NCBI GenBank assembly: GCA_038204185.1
Contig: JBBRDE010000117.1
Location: 1-16,578 of the forward strand
Origin: Salmonirosea sp038204185
GTDB taxonomy: Bacteria > Bacteroidota > Bacteroidia > Cytophagales > Spirosomataceae
Direction of reading: 5' to 3'
DNA length: 16,578 nt
Shown: piece by piece, positions 1 to 8,155 of the stretch
Layout: each line of letters begins with the position of its first letter
Position numbering within the stretch: position 1 is the stretch's first letter
The notes under the pieces: generated by a model
What the model saw: the letters and a program-made list of their open reading frames with translations, nothing else
Told to the model about the DNA's origin: nothing
Database searches by the model: none
Made by a program: the position numbers and the translations under genes

Positions 1-2
1 TC

Positions 3-74
3 GACAAACTATGGTGGATCGAAACCCGCCCGCCCGCCGAGGTACAGGGAAGGCCAGAATTCGCCCATCGCTGA
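3..74 (+). CDS. Possible C-terminal tail of a plus-strand gene entering from the left edge
   Basis: Frame 3 of the plus strand is open from the window edge to a TGA at 72-74 and would encode about 23 residues rich in W, P, R and E, ending PEFAHR. The codons look like those of neighbouring genes, and the convergent layout with the minus-strand gene ending at 97 is natural. The stretch is too short to identify a family, and frame 1 is also open here, so this may be only non-coding sequence. Confidence 0.3.
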   Translation, partial: DKLWWIETRPPAEVQGRPEFAHR

Positions 75-96
75 CAATTGGCAGCTAGCGCGTACC

Positions 97-2469
97 TTAC
101 TTGAATTGCACGGTAACCACCAGTGCCTGTTGATTTCTGATCACTTCCAGCGTTGCATTTCCCGTCCAGGAGATTTCACGGTATAGGGTTGTAAGGTCCG
201 AAATCGTCCGGATTTCTTTATTCTGCATTTTCCGGATCACGTCGCCGGATAGCACGGGCGATTTGGCGAGTATACTCCCAGAGGGTACCTCCCCGATGAT
301 GATACCCGTTTCGTCCGGCAGGCCGTAGGCCGAGCGGTCGCCTGGGCCATGGACATTTCGTAGTTTTCCTCCCAGCCAAACCAAGGTAGCGGTAGCCTTG
401 TCGACATAGGCGGCATTGATGGTGGGAAGGGGAGGGGACTGAGCCAATGCTTTTAAAGCGGGCGAATCCACGCCAAATTCATCCATGGGGAAATTTTTGA
501 ATCCCAGAGTCAACGCCGGACTTTCCGGCTTGACCTGGAAATTGCCTTTTTCGGGATTGATGAATAGTGGGTTCCCGGCCTGGCTGTGGGCATCGGTGCC
601 GTTCTGTTGCGCTTTTTCGAGCGATTTCTGATCGGGGAACAGATTGAAATCTACCTCTTTGCCCCAATCCTGCACCCGGATAGGATAGTAGGGCGCAAGC
701 ACGATGTTTTTCCGGAATATATCTCCACTGTTTTTGAACCACACGTGGGGGTGAAAAGAGTTGTTCACGATGACATTGTTCTCCACCACGCGGTGGAATC
801 CCTCCCGTAGCTTCAGGCCGCCATTCAGGCACACATTGTTGTATATATGGTAGTTACTGCTGCCATCGTCCAGATCGATGTCCCAGCCGTGGTCACAGCG
901 GAATCGGTTGTTTCGAATTAGGGTCGTTTTTCCGGCATCCAGCAGAATCAGCTCGGGATGGGCGGCGACCAGTGTGTCCATGTTGGAGCGTTTGGGCTGC
1001 CAATATCGGTCACGTCCCCAGGAGTTGAAAGCCCCGTGGTCGCCGGTTTCGAGTACAGTCTCGAAAACGTCATTGAATTCAATCACGTGACCGCCCCAGG
1101 TACCCTCGCTTACATTAATTCCGGCGCGGGGTACCTGATACATCGTATTGTGTCTTACCGTGATGTCCATGGCCATCGAAATCTGAACCCCGGCCACTTG
1201 TTTTTCAACCTGGCCCAGGTCGTGCATCAGATTATCATAAACCCGACATTCGGCGGGGTAGTTATTGGTTTTGGGGCCGGTCTGTTTATCCAGCTGCGCG
1301 AAGGCCACGGTTTGATTGTACTCAAAACTCGGTGAACGCACTGCGCCCGGATCGCCTACCAGGCACACGCCACTGGCTCCGGCGTACTCGATGTGGCAGC
1401 CCGAAACCTCACTTCGACGGTTGTAGTTACTAAAGAAAACCGCATTGCCCCCTACCTCAACAAAATGGCATGTTCGGATGGCGCAATCTTCCGTTCCTTC
1501 CATCACCACCGCGCCACCGCGGTAAATAGCCCAGTCGCTGCGAAGCAGCGGTTCCCGGGTATCCATGAAAGTGCGGAGCGTATGCGTCAATTCCAGGCCT
1601 TCCAGCGCAATGTTCTTCACGGGAGCCGTTTCGCTTCCCCGAAATTCGAACAGGTGTTTTAGCTGCGAGGATTCGAGCCGGGCTTGGGCTAGATCTGTGC
1701 CGGAGGGCGGGTATAGGAAAAGCTGCTGGCGTGTTTTGTCGAAGTACCATTCGCCAGCGGTATCCAATTCTTCAAAAACGTTTTCAATGAAGCGGTAGGT
1801 AGCGTGCATCCCCAGTTGGCGGTTGTTTTGGTACCCGCCTTTGAGTTGGAGCGTTCCGTCGGATTGTACGCCCAGTACGCGGTAGTGGTAGCCTCCCCAT
1901 TCATTTTTGTGCAAGGCATGTAGGTAGGCGCCCTCAGGATTTTTCCATGATTTAATCCGCTGTGGGTCGAGCACATTGGCGGCATACCCTCCGAAGTGGC
2001 TACTGGTCGGATCGTAGTTGGGGTACCGGGCCATGCGTAGGGATTTGCCATTGAGAAACAGCTGATCAAACGCACTTTTCCCAGACATAGTAGCTACCTG
2101 GATAGAACCCGGGCCCTTAATCCAGGCAGGAGAAAGTACTTTTGCCCCACTGATAATCACCTTCTCTCCAGGAAATGCCCTGTAATCTACCTTTTCACCA
2201 GGCTTTCGGGAATCTTCAGGGCGAAATACCACCGGTTCCGGCAGGTAGTAAGTTCCGCCTCGCAGATAGACAACCACCGGAGCCTTGATACTTCTTATTT
2301 TCTTTTGGGCTTCCCCAAAGGTAGCCAATGGGGCCGTTCGGGTTCCGGCGTTGCTATCCTTGCCATCCACCGCGATGTAGAGTTCGACGTTTTGGGCTGT
2401 TGAGGGAAAGAATCCCAATAACCCAATAATCAGGAGAAGGATTGATTTAGAACGTGTGAATTTTGACAT
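97..2469 (-). CDS. Secreted right-handed beta-helix protein with C-terminal PDZ-like domain
   Basis: A 790-residue exported protein. The start chosen is the ATG at 2467-2469, because it gives a compact signal peptide: MSKFTRSKS, a hydrophobic core ILLLIIGLLGFF, then PSTAQ. An upstream ATG (2503-2505) and TTG (2506-2508) would only add a poor N-terminal extension. After the signal comes YIAVDGKDSNAGT, typical of secreted parallel beta-helix (pectate-lyase-fold) proteins in Bacteroidota. The long middle has repeated short strand-turn units with Asn and Gly (for example YNNVCLNGG, ENNVIVNNS). The last 95 or so residues read as a PDZ domain: a YGLP carboxylate-loop-like motif, then GIIIGEVPSGS, SGDVIRKMQNKEI and ATLEVIRN. 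The family usually binds or cleaves polysaccharides; substrate and catalytic residues cannot be assigned. It follows the nucleoside-hydrolase-like gene on the same strand at 62 bp, so the two may be co-transcribed. Confidence 0.85.
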   Translation of the reverse strand: MSKFTRSKSILLLIIGLLGFFPSTAQNVELYIAVDGKDSNAGTRTAPLATFGEAQKKIRSIKAPVVVYLRGGTYYLPEPVVFRPEDSRKPGEKVDYRAFPGEKVIISGAKVLSPAWIKGPGSIQVATMSGKSAFDQLFLNGKSLRMARYPNYDPTSSHFGGYAANVLDPQRIKSWKNPEGAYLHALHKNEWGGYHYRVLGVQSDGTLQLKGGYQNNRQLGMHATYRFIENVFEELDTAGEWYFDKTRQQLFLYPPSGTDLAQARLESSQLKHLFEFRGSETAPVKNIALEGLELTHTLRTFMDTREPLLRSDWAIYRGGAVVMEGTEDCAIRTCHFVEVGGNAVFFSNYNRRSEVSGCHIEYAGASGVCLVGDPGAVRSPSFEYNQTVAFAQLDKQTGPKTNNYPAECRVYDNLMHDLGQVEKQVAGVQISMAMDITVRHNTMYQVPRAGINVSEGTWGGHVIEFNDVFETVLETGDHGAFNSWGRDRYWQPKRSNMDTLVAAHPELILLDAGKTTLIRNNRFRCDHGWDIDLDDGSSNYHIYNNVCLNGGLKLREGFHRVVENNVIVNNSFHPHVWFKNSGDIFRKNIVLAPYYPIRVQDWGKEVDFNLFPDQKSLEKAQQNGTDAHSQAGNPLFINPEKGNFQVKPESPALTLGFKNFPMDEFGVDSPALKALAQSPPLPTINAAYVDKATATLVWLGGKLRNVHGPGDRSAYGLPDETGIIIGEVPSGSILAKSPVLSGDVIRKMQNKEIRTISDLTTLYREISWTGNATLEVIRNQQALVVTVQFK

Positions 2470-2531
2470 ACGGGTGCTATGGCTGTTGGTGTGATTGATA
2501 AGCATCAATGCTCATGGAAAAAATACTCTGC

Positions 2532-3512
2532 CTATTTTTCGCCCGCTTTTTCCATCCTACTCAATTCGTCCATATAGCGGGCAATTGTTTCAGGATAAGT
2601 ACCTGTCCTGATTTTGACATACGCGTGGTTTTTTTTCATTTTCTTCCCGCCTGCTTTCCACGTATTGCTGCCATCGGGCGCTACTTCGACGTAGCCATTA
2701 GTTTCAAACTCAAAATACTGATCAGCCTTTTCATCCAGCAGCAACACCGCCACCTGATCCCAGGCGGGGCGTCCCGCGAAGTTGTTATACAACTGATAGG
2801 CCCGGTACATGGGGTTGTTCTTGGGGAGCTGACTTTTCAGGTAGGTACCCCCGGTCAGGATTTCCTTTCCCACTTCCCACCCGCAGAATACCACCTCCTG
2901 CTCCCAAACATCCAGACAATACACGGTCGATTGGGGATCGGGACGGTAGAAATTGGCTTCCTTACCAGTCGGGTACTGACCGCCCATACATAGCCATCGG
3001 TTTACTTTTTTCTTTACCAATTCCTGACCTGTCAGCGCTGATATTTCATCAGGGGGAGATTTAAGAAGGTTTTGCAAACTGGTCAGATGACCGATCGTGA
3101 CCAGGACTACGGAGTTGTCCGGGCTTTCTGCCAAGAGTTTGCGATATAAAGTCGCTGCTTCGGTGGTTTGATCTGATTGTTTTATCGTGTGGGGGAATTC
3201 TTCGGTAACCTGTCGGGTATATTTTGAAAAACTACGCAAAGAATCCTGCTTTTTCAAGAAACCGATCCGTAAACCCGGCTGTCCATAGTAGGTGTTGATG
3301 GCATCCACGCAGGCAAACGAATAGGAATCGTCGCTCGTGACCACCACGCCAAGTAGATCAATTAGCCCGGCCTGACGGTAGGTGTGCAACATGGCCAGCG
3401 CCTGCACGTCATCGACGTCCGAATCTATATCGGTATCCAGAATGACCCGTACCTGGGCGTGGCATAGCGTGCCCCACAATACCAGAATAATCAGCAATGC
3501 TTGGTGAAACAT
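2532..3512 (-). CDS. Secreted nucleoside-hydrolase-like protein
   Basis: A 326-residue protein with a signal peptide (residues 1-20, ending LCHAQ). The mature N-terminus carries the inosine/uridine-preferring nucleoside hydrolase signature: VILDTDIDSDVDDVQALAM at residues 23-41, with the Asp cluster D26, D28, D32, D34 and D35 that binds Ca2+ and the ribose. GHLTSLQNLL (141-150) matches the GPLTNLA region, CMGGQ (175-179) with EANFYRPDP (185-193) matches the central substrate loop, and AWDQVAVL (250-257) gives the C-terminal Asp, D252. The usual His before this Asp is Trp251, so classical nucleosidase activity is not certain. Many exported Bacteroidota relatives are of unknown substrate. The start ATG is at 3510-3512. 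The gene precedes the beta-helix gene on the same strand. Confidence 0.85.
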   Translation of the reverse strand: MFHQALLIILVLWGTLCHAQVRVILDTDIDSDVDDVQALAMLHTYRQAGLIDLLGVVVTSDDSYSFACVDAINTYYGQPGLRIGFLKKQDSLRSFSKYTRQVTEEFPHTIKQSDQTTEAATLYRKLLAESPDNSVVLVTIGHLTSLQNLLKSPPDEISALTGQELVKKKVNRWLCMGGQYPTGKEANFYRPDPQSTVYCLDVWEQEVVFCGWEVGKEILTGGTYLKSQLPKNNPMYRAYQLYNNFAGRPAWDQVAVLLLDEKADQYFEFETNGYVEVAPDGSNTWKAGGKKMKKNHAYVKIRTGTYPETIARYMDELSRMEKAGEK

Positions 3513-3716
3513 AGTAAACGGATGGGGGCTGCATTGGTAGAAATAGCCTGGCAGTTTTTCGCTAGAATATTTTTTAAGAATATAGGGTATGTTACCAGTT
3601 TTTTCGTCTCCTGAGTATGAAGGGGTCTAAGAAAGTCCAGGGATCAGGGCACAGATCATAGATTCCTAATAATATTTAACACGGAATAACGATTTTATCA
3701 TAGGTAATTGATTGGG

Positions 3717-3749
3717 AAAGGAAGCCTCGTTTGGGGCTTTCTTTTTTTT
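3717..3749 (+). terminator. Rho-independent terminator, plus-strand orientation
   Basis: A 10-bp stem (3717-3726 AAAGGAAGCC with 3735-3744 GGCTTTCTTT, one G-U pair) encloses an 8-nt loop and runs into a T-tract to 3749. The T-run follows the stem only on the plus strand. Read on the minus strand it lies just after the stop codon of the gene ending at 3748, but there the stem is followed by CCC, so it would be a weak terminator. Both neighbouring genes are on the minus strand, which makes the orientation odd. The rest of the 3513-3747 gap is AT-rich and shows no convincing gene. Confidence 0.5.
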
Positions 3750-4398
3750 ATAGCAGTTGCGGAGACTCAGCCAGTGCTTTCTGTTTTACGTTCCGGTGAA
3801 AGGCCGCAATAACCTTTCCGTGCAGAATAGGATACAAGGTTTTTTCCCGGAAAGGCGATTTAGTCTTGCCTCGGTAGGTGGTTTTATGCTCGATTTCGGT
3901 GCCGCTTGGGGTTTGGGAAAAGGTAAGCCGTTGGGTACCTTCGGTTTCACCACCTTCGATGTACGAAAACTCGATATACTTTTCCGCCCTATTAATACGG
4001 GTAATCTGGTGGGCAACCGCAATATTGATCAACCCCCATAACAGCCCTACGTTGAGAAACAGTACCTGTCCTTCGCGTAAGCCTCCGTATTCGTCCTGAG
4101 TGTAGGTAATTGCTTTGCTTTTTTTGCAGTACATGCAGCCAAAACTAACAGTTCGGCACCGCCACGTCTCCCGGGGTGAAATACTCAGGTACGTACCCCA
4201 CACGTGCTCCACATCGGCCTCAACCAGAAAGGATTTCGAGTGGACCTGGTACGTTTCACGTTCGGAGGTTTTGTAACAGGTCGTTTTGAGTTGGTCAAAA
4301 TCGGAGCAGACGAACAGCCCTTTATTACGAATATACTCGCGGATAGACTTTTGGGGTACGCGGTCTAACCGGATAGGGGCACAAGGTGGAAACGACAT
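3748..4398 (-). CDS. SRPBCC/START-like domain protein, function unknown
   Basis: A 216-residue protein with no signal peptide or membrane segment. From about residue 50 the layout fits the SRPBCC (START/Bet v 1-like) fold: an opening strand and helix (SFLVEADVEHVWGTYL), strands through GQVLFLNVGLLWG (110-122), YIEFSYIEGG (141-150), TQRLTFSQTPSGTEIEHKTTYR (155-176), then a long C-terminal helix (YPILHGKVIAAFHRNVKQ, 189-206). The alternation EFSYIEGG / LTFSQTPSGTEIEH is typical of ligand-binding SRPBCC proteins. The N-terminal 50 residues are unassigned. Cys88 and Cys91 form a CxxC (CMYC). No ligand or partner can be named. It stands alone: 127 bp separate it from the upstream gene, and its leader is G-free for 20 nt before the ATG (4396-4398). 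Fold assignment is from pattern only. Confidence 0.65.
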   Translation of the reverse strand: MSFPPCAPIRLDRVPQKSIREYIRNKGLFVCSDFDQLKTTCYKTSERETYQVHSKSFLVEADVEHVWGTYLSISPRETWRCRTVSFGCMYCKKSKAITYTQDEYGGLREGQVLFLNVGLLWGLINIAVAHQITRINRAEKYIEFSYIEGGETEGTQRLTFSQTPSGTEIEHKTTYRGKTKSPFREKTLYPILHGKVIAAFHRNVKQKALAESPQLL

Positions 4399-4525
4399 GT
4401 AGTTGAGTGTGAGTGGGGCTTTTACTTCTTATCAAAGTCCCTGAAATAGGGCAAACTACTCATTTAATGAGGTCTTTTTGTGCTTCGTAGCCCTCAACTG
4501 GGGTGGGAGGCCCTTTCATTTTCTT

Positions 4526-5191
4526 TTATTGACCCGTGAAGCCAGGCTTTAAAACACAAATTCTGAAACCGGGTAAGCTTCGGATCCGGTCCGTAACGAA
4601 TGGGGCGCTGATGTCGCCGAACGCAATCTCGTAAGTGTTTTCGTGGAATAAGAAATCGGTGCTGTCGGCGCGTTTACGTTTGGTACCTGCCTGGTACAAA
4701 ATCCCCAGTTTCCCGTCTTCCACAGCTTGTTTATCCACAAAACCCAGCAACGAAGCCACGGTACCATCCTGCTCGGACTGGTGGAATGAGAGGCAGAAAT
4801 AATGCGTGGTGCGGGAGTTCGGTTTGTGGAGTTGCGAGGCCGGGATATTCATGACGTAGTCGGTACCGAGGACGCCAGTCTGTCTTTTCATAGCTTTGAT
4901 GTCAAGTGAAAAAAAGCCGTCGTCGGTTTGTAATACGAAATCCTGTCCCCAGTCCTGACCATCGTTAGCGCCAAAGGACCGCAGGGGGCGGGGCAACTGA
5001 TACAGGTCGGCAAAAACTACCTCACCCAGGCTACCCGTGAAGCGAAGCATCCGGGTGTGGCTTCTTTTAGCGTCGGCTTTGTCCCAGATATTCGCCACGC
5101 GGTGGTGGACTAGTGAATATTCCACGAGTTGTCGGGCGTAAGCCTTTTGCTCGTCAGAAACAGTCAGCTGTATGTAAAAATTATTGATCAA
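4526..5191 (-). CDS. Candidate PD-(D/E)XK-fold nuclease, stand-alone
   Basis: A 221-residue soluble protein not recognised by name. It carries the ordered core of a PD-(D/E)XK nuclease: a helix with Glu57 (GSLGEVVFADLY, 53-64), Asp84 in GQDFVLQTDDG (82-92), then LDIKAMKR (96-103), giving D97-x-K99 at the end of a beta strand, followed by IPASQLHK (116-123). That is the E...D...(D/E)xK layout of restriction and repair nucleases. No methyltransferase, helicase or toxin-antitoxin partner is adjacent, so a restriction-modification role is not supported. The frame has no early ATG; the best start is TTG at 5189-5191, overlapping the end of the upstream lipoprotein gene by 11 bp, which implies translational coupling. 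Activity and substrate are inference. Confidence 0.65.
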   Translation of the reverse strand: MINNFYIQLTVSDEQKAYARQLVEYSLVHHRVANIWDKADAKRSHTRMLRFTGSLGEVVFADLYQLPRPLRSFGANDGQDWGQDFVLQTDDGFFSLDIKAMKRQTGVLGTDYVMNIPASQLHKPNSRTTHYFCLSFHQSEQDGTVASLLGFVDKQAVEDGKLGILYQAGTKRKRADSTDFLFHENTYEIAFGDISAPFVTDRIRSLPGFRICVLKPGFTGQ

Positions 5192-6050
5192 AGTAGGTCC
5201 GCATTTCTTGAAAAGCCAGCAGGTACTCTTCGGTAAAGGTAGGCGCGCGGGGATATTTTTTCACGCTACGCAGCGCCTTTCGGAGATAGTCAAGCCCCAA
5301 CCGGGCGTTTTCATTGTCAAAAAAAGCTTCCTGCCAGCGTTCGGCGTAGCGGTTGTCATGGCTTATTCCCAAGCCATGGGCGTAGAAAACAAAGGGAGAA
5401 CTAATCAAACCCGTCTCGAAGTAAGTCTGTTTGTTTTCCTGAACGCATTTGAAATATTGAATCAGGTAGTCCAGGTGCTGCATGGCCCGTAGTTTGATTT
5501 CCGCGTCTGTTTCCTTACGGGTGGGCCTGGCCCTCCAGGCGTTGGCTACGGAAGAAAGCAGGTCTGTATTTTTGTAGGTGTACTGCGTACTTTTTTGACA
5601 AGTCAGGATCAGTTCGCCTTCCGTCATGCGGGTGGCCAGCAGCACCAGGGTCAGCGTCGTTTCGTTTTGATCCAGAATGTCGAAGGCATAGGTAGCTCCT
5701 GTTTCGCCCAGCTGCAATTCCAAACGATCGCCATCCCGCGACCAGGTACCCTGCCGGTAGGGAGTTTTGGTGGAGAAAAAGGCGGAGCGCTGGTCTTGGT
5801 ACAGCGCAAAGGTTGAATTTTGCAAACCAGAACTCATGTCCTGAATTTGCTGACCGCGCTCGATGGATTCGGGCGTAGCCCGGCCACTGGATTCGTACCT
5901 GACGCGGACGATTTTCCAGGTGGCGAGCAGCGGGTCAGTGGGTTGGCAAGCGCATAAGAAAATACCCAGAGCAGCAATAGCTAGCAGGGTACCCCCCCTC
6001 AAAGTACCCTCGGTGGTCCAGCCCGAACCCCATAATTTAATCCTTTCCAT
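5181..6050 (-). CDS. Lipoprotein with lipocalin-like N-terminal domain
   Basis: A 289-residue predicted lipoprotein. A hydrophobic segment TLLAIAALGIFLCAC ends in a lipobox L32-C33-A34-C35, so Cys35 is the likely lipid-modified residue. The next 100 or so residues (LLATWKIVRVRYESSG ... GTWSRDGDRLELQLGE ... YAFDILDQNETTLTLVL) resemble small lipocalin-like beta-barrel domains of Bacteroidota. The C-terminal half is helical and Tyr/Arg-rich (LDYLIQYFKCVQENKQ, RLGLDYLRKALRSVKKYP) and unassigned. The start chosen is ATG 6048-6050; a GTG at 6060-6062 is the alternative. Either start lies inside the end of the glycosyltransferase gene, and the 3' end overlaps the nuclease-like gene by 11 bp, so the three are probably one operon. 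Function unknown. Confidence 0.75.
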   Translation of the reverse strand: MERIKLWGSGWTTEGTLRGGTLLAIAALGIFLCACQPTDPLLATWKIVRVRYESSGRATPESIERGQQIQDMSSGLQNSTFALYQDQRSAFFSTKTPYRQGTWSRDGDRLELQLGETGATYAFDILDQNETTLTLVLLATRMTEGELILTCQKSTQYTYKNTDLLSSVANAWRARPTRKETDAEIKLRAMQHLDYLIQYFKCVQENKQTYFETGLISSPFVFYAHGLGISHDNRYAERWQEAFFDNENARLGLDYLRKALRSVKKYPRAPTFTEEYLLAFQEMRTYFDQ

Positions 6051-7566
6051 TTTTTCGATCACTGATGTCTTGCGCCAAAATTTTATTCACGTCCACTTTG
6101 GCATTTTCCAGGAGATAGATCCGGGTGCCTTTTTCGCGGGCGTAGGGGTCTTCGATTTTTCCAATCAAACGAATGCGTTCAAAGTAAGGTTTTTCCTTTT
6201 CCCGACCTTTATCAGTATCAGTCGCATCTTGGATTAAAATCAAATTATTGATCTTGATGGAAAGGTCGAACCAGTCGATGTAATCGGCGTTGAGCGACAC
6301 CGCACGCAGGTTTCTATTTTTTGTATAAAAATTAATGGCTCCCGCCTGTCCATAATTGTCAGTGAGGATGAAGGTACGCCCCTTTCCCCGCACGAGCGCA
6401 CTCGCACTATCGACTTTGGTAGCCAGTTCTTTCCAGCCACGCATATCAGCAAAATCCTGGGGAAGGTCATGGTTTTTACCATCTTCCCAGCGCAACAGTC
6501 CCAGGGCTTCGTAGCGAGCCGGATTACGTTGTATTTCGGCGGGGCTCACCGTGGGGAAAACGAGGGTAAATATACGTATCATAAACAGTACCGGCAGAAT
6601 TAGCGTTAGGGGCCGCAAGTACCTTAGCCAGCCAGTCTGCAGGAGGTGTTCAAGGTAGACCGAGCCAAATGCAAGGAGGATAGGATATAGACCGATAGCG
6701 TAGTAGCCCTTGGCTTTGAGGTAGGTGAAAGTGGCGAGTGTAAATATATAGGCCCAGAAGAAAACCTGGTATCTTGAAAAAGGAGGGTAAACGAAGAAAG
6801 CAACAAAAGCGGCTAATAGTACAAAAAATGACCCGAGGAAAAACAGCAGTTGCTCTTTGAGAAAATCGGCCCGCTGCACATTGACGAGCTGGGTAAGAGC
6901 CAGTTCGTTCATGTGGTGGATAACGGGGAAATCGTGCGTGTACTGCCACACCAGATTGGGCAAAACGAGCAGGAAAGCCAGTCCCAGAGAGAAATATACA
7001 TGCTTGTTAAACAGTAATGTACGGTATGGGGTCAGAAGGAGGGCGGGCAAAAGTCCGACTAGTAAAAAGGCAATGTTGTATTTATTCAAAAAACCGAGCG
7101 CGAACGTAACCGCTGCCGCGTAGAGCCACTTAGGATTTTCGGATTTGATAAACTTAACCAGGGTAAAATACAGGGTCGTCCAGAGCAGAACGTCGAGTGA
7201 GTTGGGCTGGTAGAGTAGGTTGATGCGAAGCAGTGCCGAAAATAAAATAGAAACTGCCCCAAGCACCAGCGCAAACAGATTGCCACCCAGAAATTCAATC
7301 GTTTTCCAAACCACCAGCAACGTGAGCGCCCCAAAGAGGGCTGGAAAAAAATGAACCCAGAATATGCCATTACCCAGTAAATGAATCAGATACGACACCC
7401 ATGATGTAGCGGGCGGAACCGACACGTAGCCCCATGCCAGGTGCTGGCCCTGGTCCAGATGCAGGTATTCATCGCGGTGAAGTTGGTACTCCGGGTTGAT
7501 CAGGAAATAGTGCAGGGCTATTTTCAGTAGAATGAAGCTGACAAGTAACAGGTTTTTTCGGGACAC
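6037..7566 (-). CDS. GT39/ArnT-like membrane glycosyltransferase
   Basis: A 509-residue polytopic membrane protein of the PMT/ArnT glycosyltransferase superfamily (GT39/GT83-like, GT-C fold). These enzymes transfer a sugar from a polyprenyl-phosphate donor to protein or lipid on the outer face of the inner membrane. The first periplasmic loop carries R31-D32-E33-Y34 (YQLHRDEYLHLDQG), the position of the catalytic acidic residue in the family. About ten hydrophobic segments follow, interrupted by the usual loops, up to residue 340 or so. A soluble C-terminal domain (RTFILTDNYGQAGAINFY) matches the periplasmic domain of related proteins. The start is GTG at 7564-7566, because an in-frame stop lies just upstream and the signal-anchor helix follows directly. 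The sugar and acceptor cannot be deduced. The 3' end overlaps the next gene. Confidence 0.85.
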   Translation of the reverse strand: MSRKNLLLVSFILLKIALHYFLINPEYQLHRDEYLHLDQGQHLAWGYVSVPPATSWVSYLIHLLGNGIFWVHFFPALFGALTLLVVWKTIEFLGGNLFALVLGAVSILFSALLRINLLYQPNSLDVLLWTTLYFTLVKFIKSENPKWLYAAAVTFALGFLNKYNIAFLLVGLLPALLLTPYRTLLFNKHVYFSLGLAFLLVLPNLVWQYTHDFPVIHHMNELALTQLVNVQRADFLKEQLLFFLGSFFVLLAAFVAFFVYPPFSRYQVFFWAYIFTLATFTYLKAKGYYAIGLYPILLAFGSVYLEHLLQTGWLRYLRPLTLILPVLFMIRIFTLVFPTVSPAEIQRNPARYEALGLLRWEDGKNHDLPQDFADMRGWKELATKVDSASALVRGKGRTFILTDNYGQAGAINFYTKNRNLRAVSLNADYIDWFDLSIKINNLILIQDATDTDKGREKEKPYFERIRLIGKIEDPYAREKGTRIYLLENAKVDVNKILAQDISDRKNGKD

Positions 7567-7636
7567 GAGGCGTAGTTTTTATCAAAAGAACCAACATACG
7601 GATGAGTGAGTGACCGACCTGTCCCGGAAGGTATCC

Positions 7637-8137
7637 CTAAAACAACTTACTCCACGTAAAACGGATTAGTAGCAGCGTCAGCACAAATCCAATCAGCAGT
7701 GCTGAAAAAGGGACATACATAAAAGCGATAAAACGCAGGCGATCGAAAAACCACATGATGCCTATGAGAGTGGCAATGAGGGTAAGAAAACCCGCGATTT
7801 TGCCAAAGCCGGGAATGAGATCAAAAGAAATTTTGCTTTTGATTAAAATCAACGTCAGAATCATGGACAGAATTGGCAGGAATTGTAAAAGCAAATTGGC
7901 TTCCCAGATACTTTGGCGCTCAAAAAGAAACAGATAAACATTGAGGGTTACCGCGAAAATCCCCGGAATGCACACCGCGTAAACAATTACAGCGTAGAGA
8001 TACCTTTCCAGTTTACCATCCCGACTACCTGTCCCTGTTCCTCCCATGATCCAGGCGATCAACGGCAGGGCGAAGAAGTAGAGCAGAATCGGCAGGGGAT
8101 TCCTTTCGAGAGAATCGAAAACGTCGTTCAGGGTCAT
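7637..8137 (-). CDS. Five-TM hypothetical membrane protein
   Basis: A 166-residue integral membrane protein with about five hydrophobic segments (near residues 15-31, 47-73, 80-100, 112-130 and 136-160). It has no recognisable catalytic motif or family signature. A short Gly-rich polar loop (GGTGTGSRDGKLER, 32-45) follows the first helix. The ATG is at 8135-8137, and its 50-nt leader (8138-8187) contains no G on the sense strand. It lies between the Ppx/GppA-like gene (104 bp upstream) and the glycosyltransferase gene (70 bp downstream), all on the minus strand. Co-transcription with either side is possible but not shown. Confidence 0.75.
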   Translation of the reverse strand: MTLNDVFDSLERNPLPILLYFFALPLIAWIMGGTGTGSRDGKLERYLYAVIVYAVCIPGIFAVTLNVYLFLFERQSIWEANLLLQFLPILSMILTLILIKSKISFDLIPGFGKIAGFLTLIATLIGIMWFFDRLRFIAFMYVPFSALLIGFVLTLLLIRFTWSKLF

Positions 8138-8155
8138 GGGTAATTGTGAATGATG

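Noticed and set aside
2508..2993. 161-codon open frame on the plus strand
   Set aside because: It covers the C-terminal half of the nucleoside-hydrolase gene in antisense, with Phe/His-rich composition typical of shadow frames.
4526..5191. Restriction-modification system
   Set aside because: Only a nuclease-like gene is present; no DNA methyltransferase or specificity gene lies nearby.
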